A program made the position numbers and the translations under genes. Source: Monoplex corrugatus (taxonomy: Eukaryota > Mollusca > Gastropoda > Littorinimorpha > Ranellidae). Taken from it: a DNA stretch of 64,000 nucleotides. The stretch is from positions 48,569,681-48,633,680 of the forward strand of contig CM060307.1 in NCBI GenBank assembly GCA_030674185.1, in the 5' to 3' direction. Positions within the stretch are counted from its first letter, which is position 1, and each line of letters begins with the position of its first letter. This document shows positions 56,301 to 64,000 of this stretch, piece after piece. A model generated the notes under the pieces. It saw nothing but the letters and a program-made list of their open reading frames with translations. It was not told where the DNA came from and ran no database searches.

Positions 56301-59300
56301 CACAAAGTGCTGGAAAATGACAGACTGTGAGTAAACTTGACCACTTTAATCTGTCTTTGCCTCCCCAGCAACCTCAGGGTAAATGTCTTTCTTTAAAACA
56401 ATCTATATTAAATTTCTTTCTCTTTCACACACACACGCACGCACACGTACTCACACTTACACATACACGCATGCGCAGCACACACACACACACAGAGGCA
56501 AAAGAATCACACTCACCAGACACTTCATCCAGGTCAAACTTGAAGTAGGCAATGCTGAGATAGCCACAGTCCTGGTGCAGGTACATGTGGTCAGGATTCA
56601 TCCTGGTCAGGTGCAACACGTACTCCGCAAACCCCATCAGAGCCAACTGGATCATCAGCTGTGACACACATACACACAAAACAGGAAAATCATGTATTAA
56701 CCCTTTGGACACGCTGCCGGAGTGAAAGGGTTAACAGACTCCAGCAGAAAGTTGGAGGAAGCTGGTGGACAAGGCGAGGGAATCAAAGGGTTAATCAATC
56801 TGTGGGATTATGCTTATAATTGCAGCCCAGAGGATCACTTCCAAGGCTGTCAAATCAACGTCAAACTAACTGACTGAAGAAAATCCCCTGCCCACGACAC
56901 TTCCCAACCTCGTAAATTGTTTAAGCATCCCCCACAAATGTTCTAAAGACCTTGATGGTATACAGCACTTAGCTCTGTGCAGCAACAAGGAAAGCGTTCT
57001 AAACCAGTTGGGCACGCTATGTGCTCATTGGGAAGACTGGGACCACACAGTCATAGAGGACATTGCTTAAATCTTCTGACCAGCACCGCACATTTGACGC
57101 CAGGATATATTATGATAGTAAGCATATTTACAGCTATGTCACGCAGTCTCAATCTATGATTATCATCCTCATCAACATCATCATCATCGCATGGTAAAAA
57201 CTGTGCCAGCCTCTGTGGCCATTGAGGTGGCGCAGAAAATGGGACCAAAAAAAAAAAAAAAGGTGAGCACAAAAGGTAACCCCCCTGAGTGTAATGATCA
57301 TATACAAATTTTTTTAAAAAAGTGAAAAATGAGATCTGACAGGGCCAGCAGTGTCAGTGAACACAAGGATACCGAAGTGGCAAGACACTTTGGGAGAGCT
57401 GAATATCAGAGGAGAAGTCCCCCTCATGCAAGTGTTTTGGCCCTCTCCAATCTGAGAAACATGAGGGAGGTGAAAAACCATAAAAATCTGACATCAAAGA
57501 ATTTTTGTCTAACTCTGACATCAATCAGACAATCATAAATATTTTGCCTAAGTCTGGTATCAATGAATATTTTGTCTAACATATATGTACAGCTTGTTCA
57601 AGAAAACCAGCCTATAACTAATATAATACAGACTTTCAGACCTGGAATGGTAGCCTTGCAGATCAAACACCTGTATAAGATGCATTGTTCCCTGGTTTCC
57701 AATAATGCAACGGACATGGACATTTCTTCCCCCTTCCACTAGCTGAGCGTCAGTCGGGGCACTAAGCTTTTTGATAAGATGATAATTATCAAAGTTCCTT
57801 TAGAAAATGTTAAGGATTTCAGATATCTTGGTTCTGAAAAAACTGATGATAGAACTTGCTCCAAATTGAACTGGAAAGGCAAAGCAAAAAATGGTCCAAC
57901 TCAACAACATCTGGAAACACAGAGGCATACCAAATGGCCTGAAAGTTAGACTTTTAAAATGCTTGATCTGGCCAGTCATGATTTATGGCTGTGAAGCCTG
58001 GACTCTGAGAAAAACTGATTGCAGAAGAATTGAGGCAGCAGAGATGTGGATTTATCGGAGACTACTACGAGTCAGATGGACAGATAGAAGAACTAATGAA
58101 AGTGTCATGGAAGAATCTGATACCACCAGAAAACAGCTAGCAGACATCAATAAGAGAAGATTGAAATACATTGGCCACGTGTCACGCAACAAGAACAGGA
58201 ACCTCATGGCAACCATCTTTCAAGGAAAAACAGTGGCAAAATGGAAGAAAGGAAGACCGCCAATCTCATACATCGAGAACATGACCAACATCAGTAGCCT
58301 AAATATTCCAAGAAATTGTCCACTAAAGTCAAGACAGAGCGGCCTGGAGGGAGATAGAAGTGTCTAAAGTGCAGCGGCCAACACTGAACCCGTTGACGCC
58401 GACAGGTGAGATAAACTGAGGTTGCACATGCAACACACCATCTAGCACTCTTAAAAATCCCCTGCATCAAGGTAGCTGCCCCAAGCAAATTATGTAGAAG
58501 AATCCACTTTCATAAGTAAAGAAAAATACTTCTGGCAGAAAACAGACAAACAAAAATGTACACAGACAGAAAAGAAAAGGTAGTACAGTAATATGTTGTC
58601 ATGCTGTCTTGGGGAGAAAAATTGAAATTACAGTAAATCTGTTTTCCAAGCAATACCACAAAAAACAAGAACAAACAGACACAGGTAAAAAAACAAAAAC
58701 GCCACTATATCAGACTGACCTGAATTCATATTTTATCATAGAAAAAACAAAACGATATCAAACTGGACTGACCTGAACACGGCTGTTTAGGGGTGATCAC
58801 TTAGTTTCGTCCCGCGGCGCAAAGCCCACTGAGTGCTGCCCTGACCTAGAAATTTGAGCTCTAGCTCCGCCTTGTTACCGGTGATCTCGCTACGCCGTAT
58901 AAGCGCAGTAGTAACTATTACAAACAAGTAACTTCAGTTTTCCACTAATTTTCTCAAGAGCTTTGTTTGTATTGGTCTGTAATGTGCATCATTAAAAAGA
59001 TGAGATTTTTCTCAATAAAATGATATGTAACTCAACACGTTACGTGCATGTAAGTGTCCAACTAAACGCACAGAGAAGAAAGAGAATGAAAGACGGTGTT
59101 GACATGATTTTCAATCTTCGACCGTGAAATGATCTATGTTCCAACGCCGGTAAAATCCAAATGCCAGTTCTCAAATAAAAGTAAAGGCACACATTAGAAG
59201 AATGTTGTCTGTAGAGGACGGCTGTTTTTCATTTTTCATGTTTCGCGGCTTAGGGGCCACGTATAGCGTATCGTAATAACACATGTGACAGCTAAGGTAA

Positions 59301-59564
59301 ACAGGGATGCCGGCGAGGCGGTTGGTGGTTACTGGTTCTGGCAGCTCATTAATCTTTAGAGTCTTCAGTGAATGTTGGTATCATTTCAGTCCTCTGGATA
59401 ACGCTTACCACGTACACACAGTGGCAGAATTCCTTTGTGCTTGATAATTGTGTATAGTGTTGCCTTGGACATTTTCGTTTGAAATATCAGTGTACTGAGA
59501 CGACCAGAGTCAGGTTTTTCATGTTGTAGTCGTTAATTATCTCTGTTTATTTTCTTTTGTTTTT

Positions 59565-59661
<97 letters not shown>

Positions 59662-59668
59662 TGTGCGT

Positions 59669-59703
<35 letters not shown>

Positions 59704-59976
59704 CACATTTCATGAGTGAGACAATTAGTAAGGGCCCAAAGACATTAAGCGAAGTGCAAAGTATTCCTCTCTCTCTCTCTCTCTCTGTCTGTCTGTCTGT
59801 CTGTCTGTCTGCCTGTCTGTCTGTCTAGCTGTCTGTCTGCTTGGATGTTTATGTGTATGCATTTCATGAATGAAATAAGTAATTAAAGACTTTTGAGTAT
59901 TATTATCATTGTTAAGCAAAATACATAGTATTCTTGTGCGTGTGTTTGTTTTTGTTTGTTTATTTATTTGTTTGTT

Positions 59977-60011
<35 letters not shown>

Positions 60012-61134
60012 AGAGAGAGCGACAGACAGGCAGACAAAGATTTCAGTGTAGTTAAGTGGGTATGATATTCAGGAGTTTTTATTTCTTTTTAATACCAGTG
60101 AACCTAAAGTTCTCGTAAATGTATTAAGTTTTCTCTCCCTCCCCCCCTCCCCTCTCTCTCTCTCTCTATCGCTCTCTGTGTCTTTCCATTTTTTTTAATG
60201 AATGGTCGTCTCAGTATCGTGATCCCAATCTTGACTCGTGCACGGACATGTGTGCATACGTTCCTACTATGGCAGTAAGGAGATTGCGGTATACAAGACT
60301 ATCAGTGAAATGTTGGTGCTAGTGTGAAAGATAATGGAGTCTATGCCGTTATCAGTGATCTCGATTTACCCACCGCTACTTCCACAAGAAGCCCAAAAAG
60401 ATCCGTCTGGTAAGTCAGTCTGTTAAAACATACTTTACTCTTTCTCTGTATGTGTTTCTTTCTGCTGTAATAACTGGTGAACTCTTGTTTTCGTTGTTGG
60501 AAGTTGGCTTATTTTTCTCATGAAACAGTGAAGGCGATATTTTCAGAATCGTTCTCCTTTTCTGTGTAATCCCGTTACGCATTATGGCAACAAACCAGTT
60601 CGTGTTTGATATCTATGTATAGGGGAGAGAGTCTACTTGTCAGTAAGATTAATAATTACATATATGGCTAGATGACCAAAGCAGTATTGCGGGAAATGTA
60701 GAAACAGTAGTAATCACGGCACACAAAGGTAGCCACACAGTCCCGCTTGCCTACCGATGACTCACAGCTCAAAACCACTGACGGGCCGTGTAGCACAGCG
60801 GGTAAGCAGGAAAACACGCCTCTCGCGTGCGAATCGCTGGCACCGTGTCCGAAAACTAAGTGATCGCCCGGCGGCCGCTTTAAACAGCCGTGTGAACACA
60901 TATTTTCATCACCCCCCCAAAAAAAAGCCACAGAGACATCAGACTAGATTGACCTGAGCTCATATTTTTCATCACAAAAAAACCCACAAAGATATTAGAC
61001 TAGACTGGCCTGACATATATTTATCACACAAAAAACACGACAAAGATAGACTGGATTGACCTGAACTTATATTTTTGTCACAAAAAAGCCACAAAGACAT
61101 CAGACTAGATTGACCTGAACTCTTTTTTTTTTCA

Positions 61135-61171
<37 letters not shown>

Positions 61172-62120
61172 CACAATGACATCAGACTAGACTGACCTGA
61201 GCTCATATTTCTATCACATACAAAAAAAAAGCCACAAAGACATCACACTAGACCAACATGAGCTCATGTTTCTATCACCACAAAGACATCACACTAGACC
61301 AACATGAGCTCATGTTTCTATCACCACAAAGACATCACACTAGACCAACATGAGCTCATGTTTCTATCACCACAAAGACATCACACTAGACCAACATAAG
61401 CTCATGTTTCTATCACCACAAAGACATCACACTAGACCAACATGAGCTCATGTTTCTATCACCACAAAGACATCACACTAGACCAACATGAGCTCATGTT
61501 TCTATCACAAAAACACCCAAAGGCATCAGACCAGACTGACCTGAGCTCTTATTTTTATCACACAAAAAAAATCCCACAAAGATTTTCGACTAGACTGACT
61601 GAGCTCATATTTTTATCACACAAAAACCCACAAAGATATTGGACTAGATAGACCTAAGCCCACATTTTTATCACACCAAAAAACCCCACAAAGAGATCAG
61701 ACTTGACAGACATGAGCCCATATTTCATCACAAAAAACAACAACAAACAAACCCACAAAGAAATCAGACTGGACTGACCTGAACTCATATTTTATCACAA
61801 AAAAAGTCACAAAGACATCAGACCGGATTTTTGTCAAAACAGCAATTTTCTCTATGAAATGCAGAATGCTCCATTGGTGTCATACGCATGAATCAGAGAC
61901 TGACCGTTTTGCGGAATGTCCAGTAGTCGGTGGCATTGAGGAAGGTGTTGACGGCCCATTCCTTCAGCAGACTTCGCGGTACCATGTTGGTCTGGGCTTC
62001 CTTCAGGATGTCGCGCACCACCTGATGACTGGCTTGTGACCCACGTGCCTGAACAGTTGCTAGGCGTTCGTAGTACCGCTGAATGGGGGCATCATGCTCA
62101 ATGCCACGTTTGTTGCAACG
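49707..62120 (-). CDS. TRRAP: TRRAP, C-terminal part (five exons, 256 aa, FATC tail)
   Basis: TRRAP is a giant PI3K-like pseudokinase that scaffolds the SAGA and TIP60/NuA4 histone acetyltransferase complexes and docks activators in the nucleus. Exons on the minus strand: 62120-61905, 56658-56517, 55723-55527, 50527-50422, 49816-49707. Every border is GT-AG and the phases join into one unbroken frame of 256 codons plus stop. The reading includes YYERLATVQARGSQASHQV and MVPRSLLKEWAVNTF (from the pseudokinase domain), GDLDSNRPVPFRLTPNI, GPLTASMVATARC, and the FATC motif ending LCRMDPAWHPWL before TGA, which is the family terminus. The N-terminal bulk of the gene lies beyond the right edge. The gene converges with MIC60. 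Repeats make up nearly all the introns. Confidence 0.96.
50205..50401. repeat. (AC)n microsatellite with interruptions, last TRRAP intron
   Basis: AC tracts broken by CAAACAAC and AAAAAA segments end 20 bases before the TRRAP exon donor. Confidence 0.95.
50422..50527 (-). CDS. TRRAP: TRRAP exon (second from last)
   Basis: The exon encodes a charged linker (KQEEQKPGTEPVDMEGE) and the start of the FATC helix (MLVTLVNRACNAILTRLH). Donor GTGAGT. Confidence 0.93.
50637..50826. mobile_element. Palindromic TTAA MITE nested inside another copy (copy 3)
   Basis: The inner copy runs from TTAACCCTTTCACTCCC (50681) to GGGAATCAAAGGATTAA (50755). The outer copy runs from ACTCCCGCACCCTAA (50644) to GTGGAAGTCATAGGGTTAA (50824). 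Confidence 0.7.
50885..51045 (-). mobile_element. Tail fragment of SINE family 3 in inverse orientation
   Basis: CCCCATATGCATGAACACTG, GTGATGGGACAAGATCCA and GGCTGCACGTGAACCCAG match 54515-54610 of the minus copy. It abuts a plus copy head to tail. Confidence 0.65.
51046..51690 (+). mobile_element. tRNA-derived SINE, family 3 copy a
   Basis: The head is AGTGGCAGAATGGTTCAGA with B box AGGGTTCACTCCCC. The body has TTTTCTCCTCAGTTTGACC and TGAAGTCTTGGTTAAAA. The tail has GAAACTGAAACTGAAACTG. The minus copy at 54470-55060 matches throughout. Confidence 0.8.
51715..52384 (-). mobile_element. tRNA-derived SINE, family 2 copy c (full length)
   Basis: On the minus strand, the head at 52384-52314 reads GCTGAGTTGTTTAAATAGCC with B box GTGGGTTTGATCC. 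The body and tail match family 2 copies a and b, down to AACCCAGCCGACTGCACAGA at the far end. Confidence 0.8.
52540..54020 (-). mobile_element. DIRS relic with remnant recombinase and internal complementary region
   Basis: The minus strand from 53141 to 52812 reads SVKAAYWHSENINFINLYLKDVRIIRAEG with breaks, aligning with AAYWRSPGTFIQFYLRDVSRL of the young element. Next to it, 52675-52760 has GACATGGTAAGTATA and TACTGTACCATGTC in inverse orientation, the position and form of the young element's internal complementary region. The relic provides the empty site for the insertion at 27-5781. Confidence 0.8.
53317..53715. repeat. 29-bp minisatellite, about 14 copies, within the DIRS relic
   Basis: The unit GAAGCCTATGTCAACAGGGT followed by TGAAACCAG varies at only a few positions (CAAC/TAAC, GGGTT/GGGCT). 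The related relic at 6440-6500 lacks the expansion. Confidence 0.96.
54021..54469. other. No gene recognised; possible continuation of the DIRS relic
   Basis: No conserved frame is visible. The segment lies between the recognisable DIRS relic and a SINE and may be older relic sequence, but I cannot align it. Confidence 0.4.
54470..55060 (-). mobile_element. tRNA-derived SINE, family 3 copy b
   Basis: This is the reverse orientation of the copy at 51046-51690. The head at 55060-54960 is GAGTGGCAGAATGGTTCAGA with B box CAGGGTTCACTCCCC. Confidence 0.8.
55527..55723 (-). CDS. TRRAP: TRRAP exon (third from last)
   Basis: The exon encodes NRPVPFRLTPNIAEFL and GPLTASMVATARC through ILRDEYITWNKK. 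The acceptor TTTCACTTTCAG is the edge of a tandem triplication. The donor is GTAAGT. Confidence 0.95.
55722..55910. repeat. Tandem triplication of the TRRAP 3' splice site region
   Basis: ACCTGAAAGTGAAA occurs at 55722, 55806 and 55895, with GCCTAGGCACAATGTTTGTGG type sequence between. The units are 84 and 89 bp. On the minus strand each reads TTTCACTTTCAGGT, the real acceptor at 55724. Confidence 0.9.
56517..56658 (-). CDS. TRRAP: TRRAP exon (fourth from last)
   Basis: The exon encodes LMIQLALMGFAEYVLHLTRM and HQDCGYLSIAYFKFDLDEVSG. Acceptor GTCACAG, donor GTGAGT. Confidence 0.95.
56700..56795. mobile_element. Palindromic TTAA MITE, copy 4
   Basis: TTAACCCTTTGGACACGCTG opens it and GAATCAAAGGGTTAA closes it. 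The core is AAGCTGGTGGACAAGGCG. Confidence 0.7.
57003..57325 (+). mobile_element. SINE family 1 copy c, head missing
   Basis: It begins inside the body (CAGTTGGGCACGCTATG), continues GGAAGACTGGGACCACACAG and TTCTGACCAGCACCGCA, and ends with the ATC-rich and A-rich tail. It serves as an empty-site reference for the transposon in copy a. Confidence 0.85.
57700..58400 (+). mobile_element. LINE 3' end (RTE/craack-like polymerase C-terminus)
   Basis: VPLENVKDFRYLGSEKTDD, then LLKCLIWPVMIYGCEAWTLR, RRIEAAEMWIYRRLLRV and INKRRLKYIGHVSRNKN form the typical C-terminal block of this LINE group. The element is 5' truncated. The 158-codon frame 57891-58367 is intact but has lost the catalytic RT domain. 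Confidence 0.85.
58778..60892. mobile_element. 2.1-kb non-autonomous DNA transposon with CAC ends and TGAA duplication
   Basis: The left end CACGGCTGTTTA and its perfect inverse TAAACAGCCGTG form 12-bp terminal repeats. These extend imperfectly through GATCACTTAGTTT on both sides (the right end carries about 11 extra bases). TGAA flanks it at 58774-58777 and 60893-60896. A 4-bp duplication with CAC termini fits Chapaev-like (CMC) elements. No transposase frame is present. The interior has (GT)n (59565-59702), (TCTG)n (59785-59840) and a tRNA-like stretch near the right end (GTGTAGCACAGCGGGTAAGC at 60787). Confidence 0.8.
59565..60011. repeat. (GT)n and (TCTG)n tracts inside the CAC element
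   Basis: GT tracts lie at 59565-59702 and 59979-60011, with (CT)n/(TCTG)n at 59768-59840 between them. Confidence 0.95.
61234..61510. repeat. Homogenised 46-bp sub-array, six copies
   Basis: The unit CAAAGACATCACACTAGACC plus AACATGAGCTCATGTTTCTA and TCACCA is almost invariant over six copies, unlike the divergent array around it. ACATGAGCTCATGT in each unit is a perfect palindrome. Confidence 0.93.
61905..62120 (-). CDS. TRRAP: TRRAP exon (fifth from last)
   Basis: There are 72 codons in phase 0, from RCNKRGIEHDAPIQRYY to TDYWTFRKT. The acceptor CATTTGTTCAG (62121-62131) is the first unit of a 31-bp array. The donor is GTCAGT. Confidence 0.95.
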
Positions 62121-63131
62121 CTGAACAAATGGCAGACACATACCTTATAAACTGAACAAATGGTAGACACATACATTATAAACTGAACAAATGGTAGACA
62201 TATATATTGTAAACTGAACAAATGGCAGACATATATATTGTAAACTGAACAAATGGCAGACACATACATTATAAACTGAACAAATGGTAGACATATATAT
62301 TGTAAACTGAACAAATGGCAGACATATACATTATAAACTGAACAAATGGTAGACATATATATTGTAAACTGAACAAATGGCAGACATATACATTATAAAC
62401 TGAACAAATGGCAGACATATATATTGTAAACTGAACAAATGGCAGACACATACATTATAAACTGAACAAATGGTAGACATATATATTGTAAACTGAACAA
62501 ATGGCAGACATATATATTGTAAACTGAACAAATGGCAGACACATATATTGTAAACTGAACAAATGGCAGACATATACATTGTAAACTGAACAAATGGCAA
62601 ACACATATATTGTAAACTGAACAAATGGCAGACATATACATTATAAACTGAACAAATGGCAAACACATATATTGTAAACTGAACAAATGGCAGACACATA
62701 CATTATAAACTGAACAAATGGCAGACACATATATTGTAAACTGAACAAATGGCAAATATATTGTAAACTGAACAAATGGCAGACACATACTGTAAACTGA
62801 ATGAATGGCAGACACATACATTATAAACTGAACAAATGGCAAACATATATTGTAAACTGAACAAATGGCAAATATATTGTAAACTGAACAAATGGCAGAC
62901 ACATATATTGTAAACTGAATGAATGGCAGACACATACATTATAAACTGAACAAATGACAGACACAAAAATGGCAGACAAATACATTGTAAACTGAACAAA
63001 TGGCAGACAAATATATTGTAAACTGAACAAATGGCAGACAAATATATTGTAAACTGAACAAATGGCAGACAAATATATTGTAAACTGAACAAATGGCAGA
63101 CACATATATTGTAAACTGAACAAATGGCAGA
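62121..63131. repeat. 31-bp satellite, about 33 copies, starting at a TRRAP acceptor
   Basis: The unit is CTGAACAAATGGCAGACACA plus TATATTGTAAA. On the minus strand each unit reads TGCCATTTGTTCAG, the acceptor of the adjoining TRRAP exon. The first half shows alternation of CATACATTATAAAC and TATATATTGTAAAC types. Confidence 0.96.
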
Positions 63132-63930
63132 CCATATATCAAACAATCAAATGAACTTTTACATGAGTGAACAAATGTGTATACATGTGTATGTTCAAAA
63201 GCTTATAAAAATGTACACATGAATTTATCTCATATAAAAGTATGTGCACGTGTGTGTGTGAGAGCGAGAGAGAGAGAGAGAGAAAAGAGAGACAGAGACA
63301 CACACACCCATACACGCGAACGTGCGCACGCACGCATGCACACACACACACACACTCGCTCTGACTGAGAAGCAAGGGATTCTAAAATAAGTCATTTTGT
63401 AAAATTTGTATAATCCAAAATTTCTTCACCAAATCCCTCAGAGACAAACTAGAGCACACATCACATTTCTAGTTACGTTGGACATGCCAGTGTGCACTGA
63501 CACCTATCTTCATTCTTACATGAGACTTCTTCAGGAAAAAAAACATCTATATCTGTATGACTGTTGAATATTCACCCACATTAAAAAAAAGAGAGAGAGA
63601 AATAAATACTTGTATTATTTTTTCCCCTTACCCAAACAGTGACCACAAGTGTCTAACTTGAAGACATACCTTTCTGTCCAGTAGTGCAATTTCCCCCTCT
63701 ACATGCCCACCCTTCCATCCTACTCTCCTCCTGTCCTCCCACCTCCAGATCTGTGTTGTGTGTGTTTTGTACCCTTGAGTTCTGGTCACTGTGAGTGAAT
63801 GTTCTGGTGAATGATGAGAGTGCGCGCTTTGATTTGATACATCAGGATTTGGTGCCTCACAAATGTCGTTAACATTATCATTATTAAAGGCAAAAGAATT
63901 CTTCATCACAAATGTCATTATCATTATTAA
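63132..63930. other. TRRAP intron sequence; no exon or element recognised
   Basis: It holds low-complexity (GT)/(GA)/(AC) DNA at 63245-63360 and otherwise unremarkable intron. No further TRRAP exon is visible before the window ends. Confidence 0.55.
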
Positions 63931-64000
63931 CCCTTTGACTTCTACACCCTGTCTACCAACTGCAAAACATGACCCTTTGACTCCCTCACCCTATCCATCA
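63931..64000. mobile_element. Palindromic TTAA MITE, copy 5 (cut by window end)
   Basis: TTAACCCTTTGACTTCTACA, then CCCTTTGACTCCCTCACCCT, matches the left side of the composite copy at 43005. Confidence 0.65.

Larger units (their letters stand above)
58680..61830. repeat. About 50-bp satellite array, interrupted by a transposon
   Basis: Units contain CATCAGACTAGACTGACCTG then AGCTCATATTTTTATCACA. About two units lie at 58680-58777 and roughly 19 at 60893-61830. The insertion at 58778-60892 separates them. The array lies within a TRRAP intron. Confidence 0.88.

Noticed and set aside
62121..63131. CRISPR-like periodic repeats.
   Set aside because: The units are directly adjacent with no unique spacers, and the DNA is eukaryotic.
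62060..63146. Overlapping minus-strand frames of repeated Cys-Leu-Pro-Phe-Val-Gln units.
   Set aside because: They come from the 31-bp satellite, which keeps several frames open; there is no start context, homology or splice support.

Overview
This window is animal nuclear DNA. Two conserved host genes face each other and are embedded in a dense, nested set of transposable elements. Both host genes have metazoan-type introns. The mix of DIRS-type retroelements, tRNA-headed SINEs, RTE/craack-like LINEs, very long (GT)n/(AC)n tracts and TTAA-flanked DNA transposons suggests a lophotrochozoan, most likely a marine mollusc. That taxonomic call is inference; no species-diagnostic sequence is visible.

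Layout. Bases 1-14,000 are a nested stack. An old decayed DIRS relic is interrupted by a near-complete young DIRS retrotransposon (27-5781, minus), by an insert rich in (AC)n, and by a tRNA-derived SINE. That SINE is itself split by a 6.4-kb DNA transposon (7373-13758) carrying a three-exon transposase gene. A small PIF/Harbinger-like element (15178-16127) lies next.

The plus-strand gene for MIC60/mitofilin (IMMT) follows, from a tiny candidate first exon at 16402 to the stop codon at 37874, in about 13 exons. Its product organises mitochondrial cristae junctions. Its introns hold three roughly 1-kb TTAA-flanked non-autonomous elements, a 4-kb TTAA-flanked element with a Mutator/Kolobok-type transposase, LINE relics and a 34-bp minisatellite.

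Bases 37,900-49,700 are the convergent intergenic space. They hold a DIRS relic, LINE pieces, a large fold-back hairpin, MITEs and SINEs, and I see no host gene there.

The minus-strand gene at 49,707-62,120 is the 3' end of TRRAP: five exons, 256 codons plus stop, ending in the FATC tail. The rest of the gene lies beyond the right edge. TRRAP is the pseudokinase scaffold of the SAGA and TIP60/NuA4 acetyltransferase complexes. Its introns are packed with SINEs, a DIRS relic with a 14-copy minisatellite, a 2.1-kb element with CAC ends, and satellite arrays. Two TRRAP 3' splice sites sit exactly at the edge of tandem arrays that repeat the acceptor sequence.

The two host genes have no evident functional link. 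The mobile elements share only the neighbourhood. Many long reading frames, including conserved MIC60 exons, carry 1-2 base indels, mostly at homopolymers, so some apparent breaks may be assembly errors.
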